A DNA stretch of 64,000 nt from Lactuca virosa (lineage: Eukaryota > Streptophyta > Magnoliopsida > Asterales > Asteraceae): the NCBI GenBank assembly GCA_928212115.1, contig CAKMRJ010003334.1, positions 38,208,092 through 38,272,091 on the forward strand, in the 5' to 3' direction. Shown piece after piece: positions 35,574-46,605 of this stretch (positions are counted from its first letter, which is position 1; the number at the start of each line of letters is the position of its first letter). The translations under genes and the position numbers were made by a program. The notes beneath the pieces are model-generated. The model saw only the letters and a list, made by a program, of their open reading frames with translations. It had not been told where the DNA came from and ran no database searches.

Positions 35574-38478
35574 CGTTTATTTAATAAATAATTAAATAAA
35601 ATAATGAATAAATAGTAACCCCAACTCAATAATTATATAGCAAGGTGTTGGTTTCGAGGAGTAAATTGGCATAATTTAGAAGTTGGGGGGTTAAAAGTGT
35701 AAGTTCCGGATTGGTTTTGTAAATATTTATGAAGGTAGGGACCACTTGGTAAATTATTGGGACTTAAGATGGATAGATTATGGGAAGCAAGGGCTAAATG
35801 GTAAATTTTGGACTCAATTTGTAAAGAGTTTTGAAGACAAGGGTAACATATGGACTTTATTTGAGATTAATTTGTAAAGGAGGGGTTAAATGGTAACTAT
35901 GGGACTAAATATGAAAGGAATTATGTGAGCAGGGGTGGGAAGAGTAAATTATGGACTTTCTGTGAAAAGAATCCTATGGGGAGGGACCATTTGTGACATT
36001 ATGGAATAAAGTTTGATTGGGTGTCGGGTATATAACTTCCGGTAAACCCTAACCCTAGGGATGCATTCAGCCGCCACCATTCACCCTCCCAACCTTCGGC
36101 GCCGCAACACCTCCGTTGAGGTCCCCAACCACCACCACGAACCTGCTGCCGCCACTATCTCCGGTCCAATGCCACATCAGATTGCCGCTAGAGGAGCTGA
36201 GAAAACCGAAGACCGACGTCGGGGGCATGTGTTGCTGCCGTCCCAGCCAACGATGTTGCTGCCGGAGGGTGCCGTCAGCCTCCCTGACGCCGTTGCTACT
36301 CCAGTCGCCGACGAGGACACGAGCAGGCGCCTCCTCCTACTGTCGCGGTTGCTGTCGTCGTGGCTTGTCATCGCCGTCGCCACCCTCTTCACCTTTTCTT
36401 ATGTCCCGCCGTCAGCCATGGCCTGCCGCTGCCATCACCGTCCGATGACGCTGCTGTTGTTGTTTCCGTTGAAGACGAATTGTTACCCGTTCGTGGGTTG
36501 TACACTCACGTGTGTTGTGTTGCTGCATGATTAGAAGCCAAAAGAAACCACCGCCACCACCGTGAGGTGGTGACTGCCATCGTGAAACAGCCGCTGCCGC
36601 CACCATGAGCCACCAGGTGGGTGGCTGGACCTTTTGAACAAATCAGAATCATGTGCGTATAATTGTAGATGGTTTGTTTAGCCGGAAAATTGAGAAGCCA
36701 CCGCCACCATGTACCACCGTGGGTGGGTGTATTTTAGTGAGTGTGTGTGTACATTTGGTATTTTCATTGTAACATTGTAACCCGGAGCTAGAATAAAAAA
36801 TAAAAAAAAACTCAAACCACCACCGTGAAGTGGTGGTTGCCGCCACCAACCGCCGTGTTGGGTGGCGGTGTGCTTTTGCTCGCGTGTAGTTGATTTTTGG
36901 ATGCTTGGACAAAATGGACTAGAAACCCTAACCACCACCGTGAGGTGGTAGCCGCCGCCGTGAGCCGCCGTTGACCACCACTACCCGAGGTGGTAGTGGG
37001 TGGTACCCAACTAGCGAAACCCTAATGGGCCTAGTGAAACCCTAATGGGCCTAATGAACCCTAATGGATCTAAGGACTTAATTTTGGGCCTATTGGGTTA
37101 TGATGGGTTGGAAACCCTAATTAGGGTTTAGAAAACCCTAATTTTGGAATTATGGGCTTGGACTTATCGGGACCCACATTTAGGCCATTGGAATAGAATT
37201 GTGTATTAAGCCCAATCACACCATATGATTTATTTAGAAGAGTGATGGACTTAATGGATTAAGTCCTTAATGAGTTAAGTGAGAAACACTTAACCCTAAT
37301 TGTCATTTTATGTGAAACCCTAATTTCACTTGGGCTTTATGTTGGGCCTTTCTATTGGGCTTTGGTGATTGGGCCAATATTAGGCCATCCAAGAGCAATC
37401 AAATGAACTAGAATAATTTAATGGGCATTAGGGTAAGGCCATGTAAGGGGTTTGGGCCCAATTTAGAAAATTGGGCCATAGTTTGGGCCTTTATGAGTAT
37501 ATGATATTGGGCCATTAGAATGTCGAATGTTTGGACTGGACTAAATGGTTGGGCCTTATGGTAAGACCTTGTAAAGGTTTGGGCCCAATTTGGAAAATTG
37601 GACCATGTGTTGGGCTTTGACTCATAGTTGACTTTTGGGCCTTTGGATTGGGCCTTGGGCTTGAATCAAGCCAAGATAGGGGTAAAGCAGTCTTTTACCC
37701 CAAACATGGACTTATGGACATATGTTGGAACCCAATTATTAATTGGGTGATGTTTTGATATTGACAGTTCGAGAATCTGTCATCCAGCAGCTGGGATTAT
37801 GTCTACGAAACTTCAGCAGTGTGAGGTGAGTTACCTTCCGGTAGAAGTGGGTCGAAGGCACCAATGTCGGCCCACTAGTAGTTGAATATAGATGAGATTA
37901 TTGTATTTGTGATAATTGTCTGGTATGCCACTATCTGTTATGTGTTATGTGCTAGTATGCTATGTTTTATGTGATAGTGGTAGGAGGGGTAGGATAGACC
38001 CCGATATCGGTCGTAAGGACCGAAGGGTAGGTCAGGCACCCCAGATATGCGTGACAATATGTTTATGTTATGTTATTATGTGGTAGTAGTAGGGGAGAAA
38101 TAGTCCCCGTAGCCGGTTGAGATAAACCGGAGGGTAGGTCGGCACCCCAGAATGGACTGACAGGGTAGGTCGATCACCCCAAAAATGCTTGACATGGGTA
38201 AGTCGGGCACCCCAGAATTGCCTAGCAGGGTAGGTCGAGCACCCCAGAATTGCCTGGCAGTATGTGTTTGGTAGAGTATGTGGTATGATGGGGGAAATCA
38301 CTAAGCTTCGTGCTTACGGTTTCAGTTTTTGTTTCAGGTACTTCGTTTTCAAAAGAAAGGAGTCGGCTCGATTGCAGCGCATCACACTATGTTTTCCGCA
38401 CATGAGATCTTTGGGATTACACTCTGATATTATTTTATGATGACATGTTTGACTATTGACACTTTGGTTTTGACATGA
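35574..38478 (+). mobile_element. Long LTR (B) nested in LTR A
   Basis: Starts TGTAACACCCCG. It resembles the 24880-27128 solo LTR in the same relative order, including a 'ggtgagttacctt-cggtag' segment near 37825 and a 'caccccagaattgcct' tandem cluster at about 37995-38270. The stretch that should end the LTR appears missing after about 38478. A GC-rich island at 36040-37010 has repeated 'ccaccgtgaggtggt' palindromes and an open frame of 157 residues (36061-36534) rich in Pro, Ala and Arg. I see no domain in it and regard it as compositional. Confidence 0.6.
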
Positions 38479-38879
38479 GAGGCGTATGTCGGGCATACTC
38501 TAGCGTACGCTACGCGTACGTGGGTGAAGCCCGGTATGCTTAGTCGCAAGTCAATACGTTGGGCATACCCAGGTGGTACGCTGAGCGTACTCGATCAAGG
38601 GCCTTATGGGCTTTTTGATTTTGGGCCAATTAAGGGAAGGGTAAAATGGTCTTTTACCCTGGGAGTCAGGATTAGTTGATTAAGTCCCGATTATGATTTA
38701 TGACCCAATTATTAATTAAGATTTTACTTGATTGGTTAGTGCGGGGATTCTCCGGTCTAACAGCCCGACATCTATTTGATTGTCAGCAGACTGAGGTGAG
38801 TTTGCTCACTATACTATAAGACATTAGGGGTTGTATGTGCATGTAGTCTTTGTGACTCCTGTTGTATGTGTTATATGCC

Positions 38880-39019
38880 CAGGGGTGGACCTATGGGGTC
38901 CATGGTGGCACCGACAACCTCTGACGTCTCCGGCAGCAGTGGAAATTTTTTTGAAAATTTTCAAATTTTTTTTTCTACTACCGTGCAACCCCTACTGTGA
39001 AATCATGTGTCCGCCCTTG
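38880..39019. mobile_element. Small hAT-like MITE
   Basis: 140 bp with ends CAGGGGTGGACC and GTCCGCCCTTG (imperfect inverted repeats) and an 8-bp duplication with one mismatch (tatatgcc at 38872-38879, tatatgtc at 39020-39027). It is nested in LTR A. Confidence 0.75.
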
Positions 39020-39544
39020 TATATGTCTATGTGTCTATTTGCTATATGTATGTGGGTTGACATAAACCCAGTACAGACTTGTGCTGACATATGAGTTGAA
39101 ATAGACTCGGGGGTGAAATAGACCAGGTACAGCCTTCAGATGACATATGAGTTGAAATAGACTCGGGGGTGAAATAGACCCGATGGTGAAATAGACCCGG
39201 TACAGCCTTGGGATGACATATGAGTTGAAATAGACTCGGAGGTGAAATAGACCCGATCCAACCTTGAGCTGACGTATATGTATGATATGCGGTATTTTGG
39301 GAAACTCACTAAGCTTTGTGCTTATGGTTTTCAGTTTATGTTTCAGGTACTTTTGATTCGAAGGGGAAGAATTCGGGTTGATCGCATTGCACACACCATG
39401 ATTTTCCACTTATTCGACTCTGATGTACTTTTGGGATGTTTATGGGTATTCTCTTAATACTTTATGGTTTTGACAAACATGTTTGGTTGATGGTTTATTT
39501 AATATAAAAACTAAATTTTTTGGTTCTGAGTTTTGGAACGTTAC

Positions 39545-39900
39545 AACAGACAACCTGCAAGTCGAATTGGCTTAAAAACAAAACAAAAAAAAATCCCTTT
39601 GAGCTTAGACCCCTGTCATCATTCCCAATGGAGACAATATACCAGTAGAGGGAAAAAGCAATTGTACACTCGTTGGTGGTACTAATATAAAAGGAGTTTC
39701 TCATTCCAGATTTTAATTGCAATTTGCTATCTGCCAACCATTTGACTAGTGACCTCTAATGTGCTATAACTTTTTTTTCCTGATTTTTATGTAATGCACA
39801 GATTGCAATCGAAGAACTTGATTGGCGCATGTGAGTGCAATGGTGGTCTATACCGAATGAGCATTGTGGCAGGTGACAAGAGAGTTATGATGACAAAGCA
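39545..39900 (+). pseudogene. Second copia relic, protease to pre-integrase
   Basis: Continues the relic interrupted at 34849. In shifting frames it reads GVSH, PDFNCNLLSANHLTSDL, AITFF and KNLIGACECNGGLYRMSIVAG, the conserved stretch between protease and integrase. There are several stops and frameshifts and no integrase core beyond 39900. Confidence 0.72.
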
Positions 39901-40441
39901 TTGAATTCATATTTCTTGGTGTTCTAATTTTTCGGCATAAAAAGGTTAACCCCCGTTCAGTAACACCATTTGTGAGTTTACTAAGGTCTATAGTCGGTCT
40001 CAGATAGGATGTGGTCGGTTCTTAAATTAGTTTTAACGGGTCGGAACCAAAATAACTGAAAACAAAATTTGACTAAAGCATTGGATCAATAACCGGACTG
40101 ATAGTAGGGATACGATTCTAGTTCCCGATTATTTTGGGTATAGAACTGGTAAGGACCGAAATGCACGGGTTGCTTGCTTTGGAACAAAAAAGAATTGATT
40201 TACGTTATGGAACCAGAAAAACTGAGATTGTTTAGTACAATTTTTTGAGAACATAAACACATCCACTATTCTACTATTAAATCCACACATTTCGCCCACA
40301 AAATAAACACTCAATCTTTGATGAAAGGTACCGTCAACTCTTTATACCGCTAGGCCAAAGATCCTTTAGTGGATACAAAAATGTCGGTTGTTTGGTACTT
40401 ATATTTAAATGTTGGGGTTGTTTGGTGTGTGTGTGTGTGTA

Positions 40442-40499
<58 letters not shown>
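39901..40499. other. Spacer ending in GT/TA microsatellite
   Basis: AT-rich DNA without a gene. A (GT)n(TA)n microsatellite occupies about 40424-40499 and forms the left border of the small inverted-repeat element that follows. Confidence 0.5.
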
Positions 40500-40503
<4 letters not shown>

Positions 40504-40737
40504 TGTTCAAATGTTTCTACTATCTATTATGTGCATGTAGAATTGATTCTGGACCAATCATTGTAGTTTATTTTAAAAAAGTAATTAATGCATATTAAAT
40601 GTTGAAGATTTAATTAATACTCATTATATCTTCAACATATAATATACATTAATTATTTTCTTAAAATAACTAAAATGATTGGTCCACAATCAATCCTACA
40701 TGCACAGAATAGATAGTTAGAACACAATAACCTAACC
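40500..40737. mobile_element. Inverted-repeat MITE set between TA microsatellites
   Basis: About 238 bp. The left arm (GTTATGTTCAAATG, tactatctattatgtgcatg, then gaccaatcatt) is the reverse complement, with scattered changes, of the right arm (aatgattggtcc, catgcacagaatagatag, then aataacctaac). (TA)n tracts flank it on both sides: 40443-40499, and about 40738-40776 before a (GA)n run to 40810. The arms resemble the terminal sequences of the larger element at 62092-63955. Insertion into TA microsatellites recalls the 'Micron' MITEs of rice, which is an analogy only. Confidence 0.7.
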
Positions 40738-40813
<76 letters not shown>

Positions 40814-41658
40814 GGTGATTTTTTGTCTTTGTCTCGTTGTGTTTTAGAATTTTTCCTAACAATTCCCATTGTTTGACACATGTGTCACTGAGTAGAAGCC
40901 GGCTTTTATCTGCTAAAGACAAACATAACCCAAAGTAACTCGTTTATAAATAAGGGAACTGATTACTTGTTAATTGTTACATATATATTTCTCATACTAC
41001 TATAGACAATAAAAATAACAAATTAGCATCAACCTTTAGTGACGGAATTTTTTTCATCTAAAAGAGGGATGGATCTAGCAAAAACCTGAAATATCAAACA
41101 ATATTCCAAAGGAGACCACATAGAAATATCCAATAACAAGATTCAAAACCCCATAGCAAAAGCTAAGATCAGCTGTGCTCATTTTTCAGTCTGATACAAT
41201 AGAAATCCTAAACATGAATGCAAAACCCTAAAATATCAAACAATACTTAGAAACACAAAGGCTGAAAGTTTTTTGCATTTTCACAAAATAGAATTCTTAT
41301 CATCTAACTTTTTGCATTTTCACAAGATAGAATTCTTATCATCTAAGACTGATACCAAACAATACTCTCCTAAAAACAGTATATACATTCCTCCTGTCAG
41401 ACTTGAACACGCAACAATCAGGCATAGAAAAATGAAATAGATTCCATGAACTGCAATAGGCTAGAAACTGATTAAACCTTTTGGGAAACTAAAATAGAAA
41501 TCAAACCATAAACAAAACTAATAGGTGTATATGTAAATCTTTTATGTATATAGATAGCAACAAAAAGCAAAACAAAAACACAACGTCCTTCACATCATAC
41601 CAACAAAAGAAACTCATTTTTTGACCTTTTGACCATCCATATGACCACTGATACCTCT
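40738..41658. other. Microsatellite and 3' flank of F-box copy 5
   Basis: A (TA)n(GA)n tract at 40738-40810, then AT-rich non-coding DNA. Short direct repeats around 'tttttgcattttcacaa-atag' occur near 41270-41300 and 41310-41335. No gene is seen. Confidence 0.5.
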
Positions 41659-42900
41659 TCAAATTTTCAATCGGGAGATGTTGCAACAACTCATCTGATG
41701 CTCCACAGGTGTTACCCAAACAAGACTGTCAACATACTCAACAACTTTAGATAGTCCATAACCAACCTCAAAACTTTTAGTCTTGGCTGCAATTGGATCA
41801 TACAAACCTAAGCAATGATCATCGTCATCATCATCATAGTAATTGGCAATTTCAAAAAGAAACTCATTGTGAAATGTGAACCCATATGGAATAATAACGC
41901 CATCAAACTGGGGAAACACATAATGTTTGACCCATGATTCAGCCACATCATAATCGTCCATCACCCATACCTCACATCCACCATCTATAACACCTAACAT
42001 CACACAAAGTTTTCCTCCCAAAACACCTAAAGAGCGTTCCATGCTATCATCTATTGGAAAGTCTGGAAGAGGAATCTCACGGAATGTCTCTTCAGCCAAA
42101 TCAAATGCAACTATCTTTTTTGACTTCCACTGTGAATCAACAAAATTAAACCAATGAACATGACCATCATGCCCATCTACACAAAATTCGGTATAGTGCA
42201 TAAACATTGAGTTCTGGATATGTGATGGAAACCTTTGAGGGATTAACTGCCAGAAACCCTTTCTCATGCTATACACCTCAACTTTGTATTCAACAGTTTC
42301 AGAATCAACATCAATTACAACTCTTTTAGATAATGGAAACAACGTGCTGCCTGGTTGGGGATCTCTTGAAATCCTAACAACTTTGTAGTCATCTGATTTG
42401 GGATCAAATCCAAACCGAGGAGGAACTCCAACCATATCAGTATCGTGAGAGGGAAATGAACTTGGCGGGAGAGTCAACACAGCAGAGAGAGAAGGGTTCC
42501 ATATGTAAAACTTGGAATCATGAAGAGTTCCGTAACTAAAGCATATTAATCCGTTAACAGATCCAATGACATTGCCATATGTTTGTCTAGATTGGAGATT
42601 AACAGGTAGTTTAATGAAATCGGTAAGTTCATGATGGGGAGATCGAGAGGGGCATGCTGTGAAAGGTCGACCACCACAGAAAGAAAAATTGTATTTGAAA
42701 AACAAGAGAATATCATCGTTATTACGGATTGAAGACTGGAGGTGCGATTTTATGAAGGATGATTGAGATAAGTGAGCATTCCAAGATTTAGAGACACACC
42801 TCATTTGAGCAAGCTGTTTTGCCAATAACCGGATGAATATTTCTGATAAAACATCTCCTTGGAGGTCCTCAATTGTCGTTAACTGTTGTGATGAAGCCAT
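41659..42900 (-). CDS. F-box/FBA protein, intact (copy 5)
   Basis: A 413-residue uninterrupted frame starting MASSQQLTTIEDL. The F-box spans about residues 8-52 (LQGDVLSEIFIRLLAKQ, AQMRCVSKSWNAHLSQSSF). The FBA domain runs from about residue 105 (GSVNGLICFSYG, FYIWNPSLS, FGFDPKSDDYKVVRI, VEVYSMRKGFWQL, CVDGHDGHVHWF, FREIPLPD, GGKLCVM, VVEYVDSLVWVTP). The expected role is substrate receptor of an SCF ubiquitin ligase. Compared with copies 1-4 it has a longer loop (RDPQPGSTLFPLSKRVVIDV region) before the YSMRKG motif, and a run of aspartates (DDDDDD) before LYDP encoded by a GAT-type trinucleotide repeat that could vary in length. With copy 6 it shares the MAS start and 'CVSKSWNA', forming a subgroup. 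It is likely functional. Confidence 0.92.
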   Translation of the reverse strand: MASSQQLTTIEDLQGDVLSEIFIRLLAKQLAQMRCVSKSWNAHLSQSSFIKSHLQSSIRNNDDILLFFKYNFSFCGGRPFTACPSRSPHHELTDFIKLPVNLQSRQTYGNVIGSVNGLICFSYGTLHDSKFYIWNPSLSAVLTLPPSSFPSHDTDMVGVPPRFGFDPKSDDYKVVRISRDPQPGSTLFPLSKRVVIDVDSETVEYKVEVYSMRKGFWQLIPQRFPSHIQNSMFMHYTEFCVDGHDGHVHWFNFVDSQWKSKKIVAFDLAEETFREIPLPDFPIDDSMERSLGVLGGKLCVMLGVIDGGCEVWVMDDYDVAESWVKHYVFPQFDGVIIPYGFTFHNEFLFEIANYYDDDDDDHCLGLYDPIAAKTKSFEVGYGLSKVVEYVDSLVWVTPVEHQMSCCNISRLKI

Positions 42901-43541
42901 TTTCGAGTGCTAAAGAAAACTATAAAGGTCGATGAATTTATAATACTTGGCCAAGCCTCTCTGGAAAGGATAGACTTAAAAGTTATAAACTAACTAAGAA
43001 CAACAGATTTACAATGTGTACAAAAAATCTTCTGAAACAACTAACTGCTTTTAAGGGAAGTTATAACAACAAAATAATTTATCACAACTTGAATGAAAAA
43101 ACTGATGACTAACAAGATTACACAGCATAAACTTGTAAAATCAGAAAATTTGAGTATAAAACTATGAAAAAATGAAGAAACCCTAACAGGGGCTTGAGTT
43201 TGAGAAAGGGTTCAGAGAAGAAACAATGTGTATACTGAGCAACTCTCTCAGCTTTAGTCATTTTTATATCTAGATACTTCGGGTATGACCAAGATGAGAT
43301 GTCGGGTCAAAAAGAGTCCGCGCTTTATATTGCATCTTCCATTTAGTGAGCCGCAGTTCACATGTACTAGCAATCTACAACTTCAGTCCTTCACTTGAAA
43401 TATTCTTCCAAATCAGCTACCAGCATCAGCCCAATGAATCTATAGCCCATTATTTGAGTCCAGGAATACAGAATACCCCAATCAACCTCATGAGAGATTC
43501 AATATTACAAATATTTCAAAAAAAAAAAAAACAATTATATA
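42901..43541. other. Upstream region of F-box copy 5
   Basis: Presumed promoter and leader; no specific motif can be defended. A poly-A run and (TA)n lie at 43519-43546, just before the Mutator-like MITE. The 66-residue plus-strand frame at 43346-43546 has no domain. Confidence 0.4.
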
Positions 43542-43550
43542 TATAATTAA

Positions 43551-44325
43551 GGGTTTAGGTCATTTTTGGTCACTTAACTTTTGGTTTTGTGCTCATTTGA
43601 TCAATTAACTCTTTTTAAGTTTTAAAAGGTCATCAAACTTTTGGTTTTGTGCTTATTTAGTCACTTAACTTTTGGTTTGGTCACATTTAGTCACCTAACT
43701 TTCAAAATTGTACTCATTTAGTCACTAATTTTTTTTTTCAAAAGTTTAGTAACTAAATGAGCACAATTTTAAAAGTTAGGTGACTAAATGAACACAAATC
43801 TAAAAGTTAAGTGACCAAACCAAAAGTTAAGGTCCCGTTTGATAGTTTCTGTCTGAGAAAGTGCTGTCTGGGAAAGTTTTCTGACTGAGAAAGAAACCAT
43901 GCTGTTTGATTCTACATCTGATTGATTGTGCTGAATGATGAAAAAAAAGTAATAATTCAATAAAAAAATAAATTTAAAAAAAGTTATTTAAAAAAATTAA
44001 TAATCCAATAAAGAAAGAAAGAGGCGGGGTTTGGTGTATAATTGTCTTTCCAGCCCATTCAGCCAAAAAAATATGATTTTGGGGCTTTCTGGGAAAGACA
44101 TATCTTACCGGGAAAGACCCATTCTTTTGTGCAAATCAAACAGTCTTTCCGGTCCATTCAGCCAGAAAGATCTGTTTGGACCTGGAAAGATGAGTATCAA
44201 ACGGGGCCTAAGTGTCTAAATGACCACAAAGTCAAAAGTTTGATGACCTTTTAAATTTTAAAAAGAGTTTAGTGACCAAATGAGCACAAAACCAAAAGTT
44301 AAATGACCAAAAATGACCTAAACCC
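43551..44325. mobile_element. Mutator-like MITE with long TIRs
   Basis: Ends GGGTTTAGGTCATTTTTGGTCA and its inverse, with long imperfect TIRs made of 'agttaagtgaccaaa'-like units, and an exact 9-bp target duplication tataattaa (43542-43550 and 44326-44334). A 9-bp TSD with long TIRs is diagnostic of MULEs. A Harbinger MITE (43831-44208) is nested in the centre. Nothing is coded. Confidence 0.9.
43831..44208. mobile_element. Harbinger/Tourist MITE nested in a MULE MITE
   Basis: 378 bp, GGTCCCGTTTGATA ... TATCAAACGGGGCC, with TAA duplicated at 43828-43830 and 44209-44211. The subterminal parts share 'ctttc-gggaaag' words. The short plus-strand frames (44031-44254) are not genes. Confidence 0.87.
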
Positions 44326-44366
44326 TATAATTAATTCCCGATCAAAAAAATACAATTATATATATA

Positions 44367-44621
44367 GACAAAACTTCAAAAATGGTCTCTGTGGTTTCTG
44401 AAAATCTGAAGTTTAGTCCCTAATTTATAAAAACCTCAAAGATAGTCCCTATGGTTTCAAAACTTTTAACAAATTGTCATTTTCACTAACTCCGTTAACA
44501 TTTAGCCGTTAAGTGAAGGGCATTTCTGTCATTTCACAACCACAGGGACCATTTATGAAGTTTTGCCTTAATTTAAAAATAATAATAATAATAATAAATA
44601 TAATTATTTAATATTAAAGGG

Positions 44622-44669
<48 letters not shown>

Positions 44670-45772
44670 TCAGATCATCCTTCGTTGCCCCCACCATCGC
44701 ATCATTCCTCACCGTTTGTCACCACCAAATTCTACCACCAGTTCCTCTGGTAAACACTCTGATCCTTCCGTGTTTTCTGTTGAATCGAAATCTGTATGAT
44801 CTCTGCAACTTGTAGATATATGTGTGAAATTGAAATCTTTGTGATGTCTGAAAAAGGGAACAAGATTAGCCAACGATTTCTTGTATCTAGTACTTACTAA
44901 TATCGTTGGATATCTCTATATTCAATTATTAATCTGTACAAGTTTAGAGCTTTCTGCAACGGTGTATCTGTTCAATTGCTACTATTTGAATAACAATACC
45001 TTAAATTTAAGAAATCGTTAGGACCCTAGGTTAGTAGGTCCACTATAAAACTCATATTCTATATTGAAAACGTGAAATAGTTTTGAATTGTATTCTATTT
45101 TGGATTCAGGGGAGATGTTTTTCCACATTATTCTGGACCGAAACATGCATCTCCATCCACGCCACTTTGGTCGCGACCTTCGTGAACAACTCGTTTCAAA
45201 GCTCATGAAAGACGTAGAGGGCACTTGCAGGTTAATGATTCGTACATTTTGTAACAACTTTCTTCTCCTTCCAAGTTCCAATTTCAACCATGATTATGTC
45301 TAATTTGTGTTTTTTGCTTACAGTGAGAGGCATGGTTTCATGAAATCAAAGCTCAGGACTGAACCTTATATGTTCCCTTCAAGTCACCTTCTTCAATATC
45401 AAACGTTTCGAAAACAAAATCGCAATGCTCGGAGAAAGACAAAGGAATGTCATTGTTGGTGCGTTTTGGTTACAGGGAGGAAGAACAAGGGTAAAGGGAG
45501 TGTGTTTTTTTTATTTGTTAGAGAGAGAGAGCCTTTACATATTAAATTTCATTTTTTCCTTTTTATTTAAAATAATAGAAAACCTTCATAAATGGTCCCT
45601 GGGTATTGAAATGACGAAAATGCCCATTACTTAACGGTACAAAGCGACGGAGTTAGGCGGAAGGACTAAAGATTAAAAGTTTTGAAACCATAAGGACCAT
45701 CCGTGAGGTTTTGTAAATTAGGGACCAAACTTCAGATTTCGTGAGACCACGGGGACCATTTTTGAAGTTTGG

Positions 45773-45774
<2 letters not shown>
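44367..45774. mobile_element. Pack-MULE-like element carrying an RPB7 fragment
   Basis: 1,408 bp with terminal inverted repeats of about 200 bp (outer bases GACAAAACTTCAAAAATGG; the right end inverted is GACCAAACTTCAAAAATGG). They continue in parallel through 'tctgaagttt-gtccctaattta' and 'ccatttatgaag'. Both sides are flanked by the 9 bases atatatata (44358-44366, 45775-45783), which fits a 9-bp MULE duplication but is low-complexity. A (TC)n run lies at 44630-44664. The interior holds cellular exons in the plus direction and no transposase, as in Pack-MULEs. Confidence 0.85.
45115..45350 (+). pseudogene. Captured RPB7 (RNA polymerase II subunit) 5' exons
   Basis: Exon 1 (45115-45230) reads MFFHIILDRNMHLHPRHFGR, then DLREQLVSKLMKDVEGTC, and ends at an intact donor (CAG|GTTAAT). 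Exon 2 starts after 'cttacag' at 45324 and gives SERHGFM before similarity stops near 45347. This is the start of the RPB7 family, including the family-typical LHPRHFG and LMKDVEGTCSG-HGF. RPB7 pairs with RPB4 to form the stalk of RNA polymerase II. Full-length RPB7 is about 176 residues; only about 45 are here, so the OB-fold half is absent. A 5' leader also seems captured, with an acceptor-like 'ggattcag' just upstream of the ATG. The exon is open with no stop. Confidence 0.85.
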
Positions 45775-45783
<9 letters not shown>

Positions 45784-45809
<26 letters not shown>

Positions 45810-46403
45810 CTTATGGCCTTAGAAACAGTAAAGTTTTTATGTTTTAGATTTTTGCTATATTTTTTGTTTATATTGATAATTTTAGTCCCTAAAATTATTT
45901 AAAAAAAAAATTGACTTTTTGTCTCAACATTTGTCAACTTACTACGTGACTGACTCATCCGTCGTTTATTTATTTTTTTTACCACAAATTACTTAGTCAT
46001 CCATTTTTGTCTACTTTTGTTAATATTTCTTTGCCTAGTTTGATAGTTTTAGTCCCTAAAATAATAAATTTTCCTTTTTTTGTTTGTTTTTTCCCCAAAC
46101 ATTTTACAAAACAACCAATAATTAGCAAAAAAAACAAATCATCCATCATAAAACTTGCATGTTACAGTTTCCTGACACACTAAACTGTTTCAAACTCGCA
46201 AAATAGTGCAGGGTATTTTACTAGTTAATATAAATTACATAAATAATAACCATAAAAAAGTTTATACAAAAAAAGAAAAGGTTGAAATTGCTTATCTTTT
46301 ATTTAAGGATTTCAATAAAGATCTACCTGTCGTTCAAAGTTCAAGGTAGCAGGAAAATAAACTCACAATATTAAGTCTCGTTCATTTAAATTAAATGCAA
46401 TTA
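45784..46403. other. AT-rich spacer
   Basis: A (TA)n tract to about 45804, then 'ttagtccctaaaat' repeats near 45883-45898 and 46048-46064. No gene is recognised. Confidence 0.45.
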
Positions 46404-46412
46404 TTCTTTAAA

Positions 46413-46596
46413 GAGAAAATGATTAATCTAGCCATATTGTTTTTTGACGAAGCCGTAGGGTTCTCGAAACCTACTCTTTGGAGTCGTAGGTGATTTTAGA
46501 AACCTATGGTTATGTTGTCTATTTTGGACTAAGTGCTAATTTTTGGCTAAAAAATGAGAAACCACTACGAAATAAGGCTAGATTAGTCCTTTTCTC
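46413..46596. mobile_element. Short Mutator-like MITE
   Basis: 184 bp with ends GAGAAAATGATTAATCTAGCC and GGCTAGATTAGTCCTTTTCTC (imperfect inverted repeats) and an exact 9-bp duplication ttctttaaa (46404-46412, 46597-46605). It is non-coding. Confidence 0.87.
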
Positions 46597-46605
46597 TTCT
46601 TTAAA

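Larger units (their letters stand above)
34850..39544 (+). mobile_element. Long LTR (A) interrupted by another LTR
   Basis: Starts TGTAACATCCG inside the protease codons of the copia relic and ends GGAACGTTACA, after which the relic's protease/pre-integrase homology resumes. The two arms (34850-35573 and about 38480-39544) share a vocabulary of gcgtacg/tacgctg words. The left arm has leader-like 'aggggtcaaaccctaat' DNA; the right has 'cagactgaggtgagtt' and tandem 'gaaatagactcggg' units (39060-39260). I could not find a matching 5-bp TSD, so ends are placed from the host interruption and may be off by a few bases. Confidence 0.6.

Noticed and set aside
36061..36534. 157-residue plus-strand frame as a host protein
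   Set aside because: Compositional (Pro/Ala/Arg), inside an LTR, open in several frames, and no domain recognised. Kept only as a finding about the island.
34845..39549. 5-bp duplication around LTR A
   Set aside because: aagtg before 34850 is not repeated after 39544, so the LTR limits rest on interrupted copia homology only.
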